From NCBI GenBank assembly GCA_020718525.1, contig DYRX01000162.1:1-9564 (forward strand): 9,564 bases of DNA, in the 5' to 3' direction. This stretch comes from Victivallis vadensis. GTDB taxonomy: Bacteria > Verrucomicrobiota > Lentisphaeria > Victivallales > GWF2-50-93. The position numbers were made by a program, and so were the translations under genes. Every line of letters begins with the position of its first letter. Positions within the stretch are counted from its first letter, which is position 1. Of this stretch, positions 1 through 4,931 are shown in pieces. The notes under the pieces were generated by a model that saw nothing but the letters and a program-made list of their open reading frames with translations, made no database searches and was not told where the DNA came from.

Positions 1-504
1 TCGGCGGTCTATGTGAAATTGCACCGGCACCCTCTTGCAGAATGGGGGCTTACCTGGAATGGAGCTCTGGCTTCAATCCGTGAGAGCCTTTTATTCAGCC
101 TTCCGCTGGCGGCGCTCGGTATTGGGCTTAAGACTTTTTTGGTCAAATCTCCAGTCTCCCCATTTTTTGGAGAGGAAGTCTTTGCTTCGGTCTCCTTGAC
201 CTGGCTGATCTTGTACATGCCAATCGTTGTTCTGCAGGAGATTTCCGCACGGGGATTTCTGCAGACATCCATCGCGCGGATCGTCCCTGAACGCTGTTCG
301 GGCACAATCGCCATCGTGGCGACTTCTCTCCTCTTTGCTGTGACCCACATTTTCTACTCGATGGAGTCAATGGCGTTGACATTCGCGGGAAGCCTTTTTT
401 TTGGCTGGCTTTTTCAGAGGCAACGCAGTTTGGCTGGCGTAATTCTTGCCCACTACATTCTGGGAATCCTGTACGCATTCACACTGAGACTGATCTGCTG
501 GTGA
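1..504 (+). CDS. CPBP-family intramembrane protease, C-terminal part (5' end outside window)
   Basis: The reading frame is open to the left edge of the window, so the true start may lie upstream. The first possible internal start is GTG at 13, giving 163 residues (numbering below counts from it). The protein is strongly hydrophobic, with membrane-like segments near residues 25-44, 57-76, 98-117, 120-135 and 141-161. It shows the order of motifs of the CPBP/Abi (Rce1-like) glutamate-type intramembrane proteases: QEISARGFLQ (residues 75-84, corresponding to EExxxRG), FAVTH (H112, corresponding to FxxxH) and ILAHYILG (H147). The first Glu of the EExxxR pair is Gln here and the usual Asn four residues after the last His is Gly, so activity is uncertain. 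Such domains cleave membrane substrates or act in immunity and stress. I recall relatives with an N-terminal cyclic-nucleotide-binding domain, which could lie outside the window. The family call is fairly secure; the substrate is unknown. Confidence 0.75.
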   Translation, partial: SAVYVKLHRHPLAEWGLTWNGALASIRESLLFSLPLAALGIGLKTFLVKSPVSPFFGEEVFASVSLTWLILYMPIVVLQEISARGFLQTSIARIVPERCSGTIAIVATSLLFAVTHIFYSMESMALTFAGSLFFGWLFQRQRSLAGVILAHYILGILYAFTLRLICW

Positions 505-595
505 GGCGACCATGATTGGGTGCATTTTCCATAAGATTATAATTTTCCCTATACGGCTCAAGATGTCTGAATTTCGGATAAAAGCGCAAATCTGA

Positions 596-842
596 GTGCC
601 GACATGCAATCCAAGCCGACCTGGCTCTCCTTCCAGGCAGACGATAAGCGGGGGCAAGATCTACTGGCAAATAAGCTGGACGCATCTGGGAAAACGAGGC
701 ACAGTATACGTGAGCAGGTAGAAATACCAGGAAGTAAAGCGGCGGACGGCAAAGCATTTGTAAGTTCAGAGAGATGTCCTTGAAACTTCTTGACTTCTCC
801 ATAGACCTGCCTAGATTAAGAGACATGGGTTTCGCCTCGTGA
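596..842 (+). pseudogene. Decayed small gene, resembling IS-associated DUF6788-type proteins
   Basis: No intact gene fills 505-887, but a protein-like trace can be followed across it. From GTG 596 one frame reads through RPGSPSRQ and KIYWQISWTHLGKRGTVYV to an in-frame TAG at 719-721. The same frame resumes as KYQEVKRRTAKHL and stops at TAA 761-763. A shift of +1 at about 760 continues as KFREMSLKLLDF and SIDLPRLR to TGA 840-842. Joined, this gives a basic, Tyr/Trp-containing beta stretch followed by an amphipathic helix. This layout is what I recall for short proteins (often annotated DUF6788 or transposase-associated) with a GPYYQLSW-like core and a YRRFKEL-like helix. One nonsense change (a CAG to TAG change would suffice) and one indel explain the disruption. 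Seen directly: the translations, the stop and the frame change. Inferred: the family and that it is a pseudogene. The same stretch also contains unrelated short ORFs (512-595, 604-783) that I do not trust. Confidence 0.4.
790..817 (+). promoter_or_regulatory. Possible sigma-70-type promoter for the 888/CheR/kinase operon
   Basis: TTGACT (790-795) and TAGATT (812-817) are separated by 16 bases, about 65-70 bases upstream of the ORF at 888. Each hexamer is a partial match to consensus and the site lies inside the decayed gene, so it may be chance. No better promoter was found between 505 and 887. Confidence 0.2.
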
Positions 843-887
843 TGGCCAGGAACTCGGAGCTATTGAGTAATAAAACAAGAAAATACA

Positions 888-1202
888 ATGCTGAAAATTG
901 TAAATTTATCTCCATTGCTGTTGTTCTTAGCTTTTTTGACATCGCTGGAACTTTTTTCAGACGGCGGATTTGTGCTGAAAAAGGCTGAATACAATCAAGT
1001 ATTGAGCGAGCCGTTCCAAGGAGCAGTAATAGTCTTCGACAACAATAAAGTAAATAGGATAGTTCAACCTTCTGTGGATTTATTTGAATTGAAAACTATA
1101 GTATCCTTGGCGGTGTCTGAGTTGGGGTCGGAATGGGAACTTGAAATCAAAGGACAGCGACGCCCGAAAGCTTTTGCAAATCGGAACTCTTTGGATCTCT
1201 AG
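888..1202 (+). CDS. Unrecognised 104-residue protein with hydrophobic N-terminus, in frame with cheR
   Basis: I do not recognise this protein. It begins MLKIVNLSPLLLFLAFL, an N-terminal hydrophobic stretch (about residues 7-22) that could be a signal peptide or membrane anchor. A mixed polar remainder follows without Cys or any motif I can name. The segment is clearly AT-richer in codon choice (AAT, ATA, TTA, AAA) than the kinase genes downstream. The start lacks a convincing Shine-Dalgarno sequence. The stop TAG (1200-1202) is followed by CAC and then the ATG of the CheR-type gene in the same frame, so a single amber codon separates the two. It could be a small secreted protein, a foreign or rearranged fragment that replaced the CheR N-terminal domain, or a non-coding stretch open by chance. 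No reading frame in 888-1205 shows a recognisable CheR N-terminal domain. Confidence 0.35.
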   Translation: MLKIVNLSPLLLFLAFLTSLELFSDGGFVLKKAEYNQVLSEPFQGAVIVFDNNKVNRIVQPSVDLFELKTIVSLAVSELGSEWELEIKGQRRPKAFANRNSLDL

Positions 1203-1205
1203 CAC

Positions 1206-1844
1206 ATGCATATTTCGACATACAGCGAATTCTTCAGGGACCCGCTGGCGTTTGCACTGATTGAAAGGCTTGTCCTGCCTGAAATTGCCGCGCGGAAAAA
1301 GCTTTCCACCCAGAAGGAGCTGAGAATCTGGTCGTCTGCGTGCGCCTCCGGCGAAGAGCCATACGGCATTGCGATGCTCGCGCATAAATTCATTGAAGAG
1401 AACAATGAAGACCTGAAGTGCAGAGTCTTTGCGACCGACATTTCCGTGGAGACTCTCGAAAGGGCGCTCGAAGGAGCATATGGGCGGAATTCACTGAAAA
1501 ATCTTCCTCTCGAATATCTTGACAGATACTTCGAGGTATTGTCGGACAAATACGTTGTCCGCGATGAAATAAAATCTCTTGCCGAGTTCTCCCTCTTCGA
1601 TCTCCTCGAAGGGAAAACATCATTTCCTCCGACAAGCATCTACGGTGACTTCGACATAGTCTTTTGCGCAAACGTCCTGATATACTATGACAAAGCCTCG
1701 CGCCGAAGGATCGTCGGGCGGCTTGCAGATTCCCTTTCCGCCCATGCGTATCTGGTGTCCGATCAGAGCGAAAGGGAAATCTTTCTTGCCGAAGGCTTCT
1801 ACGAAATTTTTCCATGCTCCTCAATTTTCAGCAAATCATGCTGA
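1206..1844 (+). CDS. cheR: CheR-type SAM-dependent methyltransferase lacking the N-terminal helical domain
   Basis: This protein belongs to the family of chemoreceptor glutamate O-methyltransferases, which transfer a methyl group from SAM to receptor Glu side chains in the cytoplasm. The 212 residues start at the family's TxFFRD segment (SEFFRDPLAF, residues 7-16). They then show the SAM-binding motif SACASGEEPYGIAM (44-57), the acidic ribose-binding position in FATDIS (D78) and FCANVLIYYD (153-162). The last corresponds to the usual FCRNVLIYF, with Ala in place of Arg. A full CheR has about 70 more residues in front, forming the helical domain that contacts the receptor; these are absent. 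ATG 1206 has only a weak GGA upstream, and the codon two positions before it is TAG, so the frame cannot extend further without readthrough. No CheB or methyl-accepting receptor lies in the window. The neighbouring hybrid kinase, with a receptor-like sensor and Glu/Gln-rich coiled coil, is a possible substrate by context only. The fold is secure; function is uncertain. Confidence 0.85.
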   Translation: MHISTYSEFFRDPLAFALIERLVLPEIAARKKLSTQKELRIWSSACASGEEPYGIAMLAHKFIEENNEDLKCRVFATDISVETLERALEGAYGRNSLKNLPLEYLDRYFEVLSDKYVVRDEIKSLAEFSLFDLLEGKTSFPPTSIYGDFDIVFCANVLIYYDKASRRRIVGRLADSLSAHAYLVSDQSEREIFLAEGFYEIFPCSSIFSKSC

Positions 1845-1879
1845 GCGCGATTGCATTCGGAGCTTCCGCCATTAGTTTA

Positions 1880-1915
1880 GTCTGCCTCGGCGTATTTTTG
1901 CATGCGTCGGCAGAC
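1880..1915. other. Inverted repeat in the cheR-kinase gap
   Basis: GTCTGCC (1880-1886) and GGCAGAC (1909-1915) are perfect complements around a 22-base spacer that also contains GCATGC. It lies in the 117-base gap between the methyltransferase stop and the kinase start. No T-run follows, so it is not a standard terminator. It could be an RNA structure or operator affecting kinase expression, or chance. Confidence 0.25.
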
Positions 1916-1950
1916 AGGATGCGGTCTTACCCGCCGCATATGATAATTAA

Positions 1951-1959
1951 AGGGGGGGA
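1951..1959 (+). promoter_or_regulatory. Ribosome binding site fixing the GTG start of the first hybrid kinase
   Basis: An A-rich and seven-G stretch (AGGGGGGGA) ends two bases before GTG 1962. It is the only purine-rich SD-like element near the first codons of a frame that begins with a sensible membrane anchor. The G run is also a place where sequencing or replication slippage could occur. Confidence 0.55.
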
Positions 1960-1961
1960 AC

Positions 1962-4931
1962 GTGAAAATCGGAACACAGCTAAAGCTTGCCTCTTCGGGC
2001 GTTCTTGCAATTGTCCTTCTGGTGGGCAGTGCCGCCTATGTTCAGTCAAGGATGGTGCAGAAACAGACGGAGACCCTATATAGCCACCCGCTTGTTGTCC
2101 GCAGAGCGATAGGCGAAGTCCAGCGTGACATTCTCTCCTTGCACCGGGAAATGAAGGATTTGCTCTTCAAGGCGAGCATAAATGCCGCCCATCAAGACAG
2201 AATAGAAATTGAAAAGCACGAGGCAAACCTTTCTGAACAGATAGAAATCCTCTACGCCCACTACCTTGGTCCGAAAAAGGACGTTGACGATCTGAAGGAG
2301 CTTCTCGTGGAATGGAGGGCTATAAGAAACAGAACTCTGCGTCTTGCTGACGAAGGGAAAATACCTGAAGCCTACGAGCGGACTTCAAAAGAGGGCGTCG
2401 GCGGAAAACAGGTCGAAAAAATTCTCGATGTCATTTCCAGGATAGACATCTTCAGCAGAAACAAGGCCGACTCCCTCTATGCGGACTCGGAAAATTTTAT
2501 AAAGTCTTTAGACTTCAACGTAATGACACTCATAATTGCGGCATTGCTTTTGATCCTTGGGATAAACCACTATTTGATGCGTGCCATAACAATTCCCCTC
2601 GACGATTTTGCCCTGATGTCTGAAAAGTTCCAGTCTGGCGAAACTGGCGCAAGAATTAAATACGAATCCGACAATGAGTTTGGCAGGATCGCAAAATCCT
2701 TCAATGAGCTTGCGTCGAAAGTCGAGGCAAACATGAATGCTGGCGCAAGGGAGGCGGCGCTTTCGGTGTCAATGCTGGGAAGCGATGATGCAAAGGTCTT
2801 CTTCAGGGCGCTCCTATCAAGCCTCGCCGAAATCAGCGGAGCCCAGCTTTCCGCAATCTATATCCTTGATGAAAAGGGTTCACGCTTCGAGCATTTCGAC
2901 TCAATCGGCGCCGGCGAATCCGCAAAGACTGCGTTCGATGCTGGAACTCTCGAGGGTGAATTTGGCCTTGCGCTCTCCAGGAAAAAAATCTGTCACATTG
3001 CAGACATTCCTGAAAGCTGTCCTTTCGTTTTCAACACTGTTTCAGGAGCTTTCCGCCCCAAGGAACTGCTCACGGTCCCTCTTCTCGACGGAAACAGGGT
3101 TTTTGCCGTAATATCCCTGGGCAAACTGGGCTCCTTCGACTCCACGGCAATTGATCTGACAAGGAAGGTTGCACCGTCAATTGCTTCCCGATCGCAGAAT
3201 GTCCTAGCCTACCGCAAAATCAAAATTTTCACTGAGCTTCTCGAAGAGCAGAACGTGGAATTGAAGTCTCAAAAGAGCGAACTGCTGGCGCAGTCGTCAG
3301 AACTTGCCATGCAGAACAGCGAGCTTGACAGGCAGAAACGACAGCTTGCCGAAGCCAGCCGCATGAAAACAGTTTTTCTGTCGAACATGAGCCACGAGCT
3401 GAGAACGCCGCTCAATTCCGTCATAGCGCTCTCCGGAGTCCTTTCGCGCCGTCTTGCGTCAAAAATTCCCTCGGAGGAATATGCCTATCTCGGAGTGATC
3501 GAGCGTAGCGGAAAGCATTTGCTCGAATTGATAAACGACATACTAGATCTGTCCAGGATCGAGGCGGGCAAGGAAGACGCCGAAATCGCATCTTTTTCTC
3601 CGGATGAGCTCGTTGAGGAAATAGTGGATATCTTAAAGGCTCAGGCAGATGCCAAAAGCATCGCTGTCGAAGTGAGGAGCGGGCTTGAAGGTATTCTCAT
3701 TGAAAGCGACCGCCGCAAGTGCAGGCACATATTCCAGAATATCATTGCGAACGCGATCAAGTTTACCGAGAAGGGCAAGGTTGAAATTGAATCCGCCATG
3801 CTTGCCGACGGAAAAATAGAAATCCGGGTGAGGGACAGCGGCATAGGCATAGAAAAGGATCAGACTTCTCTGATATTCAATGAGTTTCATCAGGCTGACG
3901 GCACTGTTTCACGAAAATTTGGCGGCAGTGGCCTCGGACTTTCAATAGCCGACAAATATGCGAGAATGCTGGGTGGAAATATTTCTGTCGAGAGCGAACT
4001 CGGCAAAGGCTCTTTGTTCAAAGTGCTTCTTCCGGTCAGATTCAGAAAAAATGCTCATGTCTGTCCCGCTTCGCCATTGGAAGCGCCTGCGCTTTCTCAG
4101 AACTCCGTCTTGGATTCGGATCTTTCGAACAAGACAATTCTCATAATCGAGGACAGCGAGGCGGCAGTGCTTCAGATCCGCGACGCGATCGGAGAGAAGA
4201 ATTGCCGCACAATTGTCGCTAAAAATGGAGTTGAAGCATTGGCAATCCTGGATAAAACTGTTCCCGACGCAATCATACTCGATCTCATGATGCCTGAGAT
4301 AGACGGTTTCAAAGTTCTTATTGCAATACGCGAAAACGACCGCATTTCGCATGTCCCCGTGCTGGTCTTGAGCGCAAAAACCATAGAAAAAGACGAGCTT
4401 GCAATGCTCAAATACAATAAAATTTTCCAGCTCATCCAAAAGGGAGACGTGAACCGCGAGGAGCTCATGCGCAGGATTTGCGCTATGCTGGCGCCGAAAA
4501 TCCAAAATGACCATGCTCCAAAGGCGCCACCCCCATTCATTCCGAAGCATAGAGCTTCACGCCCGGTCATTCTCGCGGTCGAAGACAATCCCGACAACAT
4601 GACGACAGTGAAGGCGCTCCTCTCAGAGCACTGCGAAATAATCGAGGCGGGAGACGGACGCGAAGCAGTCGAAAAGGCTGAAGCACGAAAGCCGGATCTG
4701 ATTCTCATGGACATCGCCCTGCCCGTCATGGACGGCATCAGCGCGTTCAAGGCTATCCGAGGCAATCCAAGGCTTGAAAATATTCCAATAATAGCGCTGA
4801 CCGCCAGCGCGATGACATCCGACCGCGAAACAATTCTCGCTCACGGATTTGACGCATTCATATCTAAGCCTGTGGATCACAGAGTCTTCAAGGAGACTGT
4901 ATTTTCCTATCTGAAGGACATCATATCGTGA
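1962..4931 (+). CDS. Membrane-bound hybrid sensor histidine kinase (sensor-HAMP-GAF-HisKA-HATPase-REC-REC)
   Basis: This inner-membrane two-component kinase has 989 residues and a GTG start. In order: membrane segment 1 (about 12-27); a helical periplasmic sensor (30-185), similar in style to four-helix MCP sensors; membrane segment 2 (about 187-203); HAMP (204-258); a GAF-like domain (270-415); a coiled coil (420-467); HisKA with phospho-His H478 in SHELRTPLN; and HATPase with N-box N593/N597, G1 DSGIGI (D625) and G2 GGSGLGL (654-660). Two receiver domains follow. REC1 has acidic E730/D731, acceptor D774 in ILDLMMPEIDG, S804 and a QKGD-type Lys K827. REC2 has E874/D875, acceptor D917 in LMDIALPVMDG, T947 and K969-P970. 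All catalytic residues look intact, so it should autophosphorylate and pass phosphate to its own receivers. The ligand is unknown. No HPt domain is present. The stop overlaps the next kinase's start by 4 bases, indicating translational coupling. Confidence 0.93.
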   Translation: MKIGTQLKLASSGVLAIVLLVGSAAYVQSRMVQKQTETLYSHPLVVRRAIGEVQRDILSLHREMKDLLFKASINAAHQDRIEIEKHEANLSEQIEILYAHYLGPKKDVDDLKELLVEWRAIRNRTLRLADEGKIPEAYERTSKEGVGGKQVEKILDVISRIDIFSRNKADSLYADSENFIKSLDFNVMTLIIAALLLILGINHYLMRAITIPLDDFALMSEKFQSGETGARIKYESDNEFGRIAKSFNELASKVEANMNAGAREAALSVSMLGSDDAKVFFRALLSSLAEISGAQLSAIYILDEKGSRFEHFDSIGAGESAKTAFDAGTLEGEFGLALSRKKICHIADIPESCPFVFNTVSGAFRPKELLTVPLLDGNRVFAVISLGKLGSFDSTAIDLTRKVAPSIASRSQNVLAYRKIKIFTELLEEQNVELKSQKSELLAQSSELAMQNSELDRQKRQLAEASRMKTVFLSNMSHELRTPLNSVIALSGVLSRRLASKIPSEEYAYLGVIERSGKHLLELINDILDLSRIEAGKEDAEIASFSPDELVEEIVDILKAQADAKSIAVEVRSGLEGILIESDRRKCRHIFQNIIANAIKFTEKGKVEIESAMLADGKIEIRVRDSGIGIEKDQTSLIFNEFHQADGTVSRKFGGSGLGLSIADKYARMLGGNISVESELGKGSLFKVLLPVRFRKNAHVCPASPLEAPALSQNSVLDSDLSNKTILIIEDSEAAVLQIRDAIGEKNCRTIVAKNGVEALAILDKTVPDAIILDLMMPEIDGFKVLIAIRENDRISHVPVLVLSAKTIEKDELAMLKYNKIFQLIQKGDVNREELMRRICAMLAPKIQNDHAPKAPPPFIPKHRASRPVILAVEDNPDNMTTVKALLSEHCEIIEAGDGREAVEKAEARKPDLILMDIALPVMDGISAFKAIRGNPRLENIPIIALTASAMTSDRETILAHGFDAFISKPVDHRVFKETVFSYLKDIIS
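4913..4918 (+). promoter_or_regulatory. Ribosome binding site for the second kinase, inside the first
   Basis: GAAGGA lies nine bases before the GTG start at 4928, within the last codons of the upstream kinase. It supports the overlapping GTGA start/stop arrangement. Confidence 0.5.

Noticed and set aside
512..783. Two short + strand ORFs (512-595, 604-783)
   Set aside because: They have no conserved-looking features. The first has a plausible GAGG ahead of it but encodes only 27 residues, and the second overlaps the decayed gene in another frame.
479..826. Minus-strand ORFs in the 505-887 gap
   Set aside because: They have no recognisable motif and no good ribosome binding site. The + strand of the same stretch gives a better explanation (a decayed gene).
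863..889. TTGAGT and TACAAT resembling promoter boxes
   Set aside because: The spacing is 15 bases and the -10 box overlaps the start codon at 888, so transcription would start after the start codon.
1939..1947. TATGATAAT resembling a -10 box before the kinase
   Set aside because: No -35 element lies at a suitable distance, and the start point would fall inside the ribosome binding site.
3942..4765. Long minus-strand ORFs opposite the first kinase's receivers
   Set aside because: They lie antisense to intact receiver-domain codons, have compositions expected from reverse-reading and no recognisable domain.
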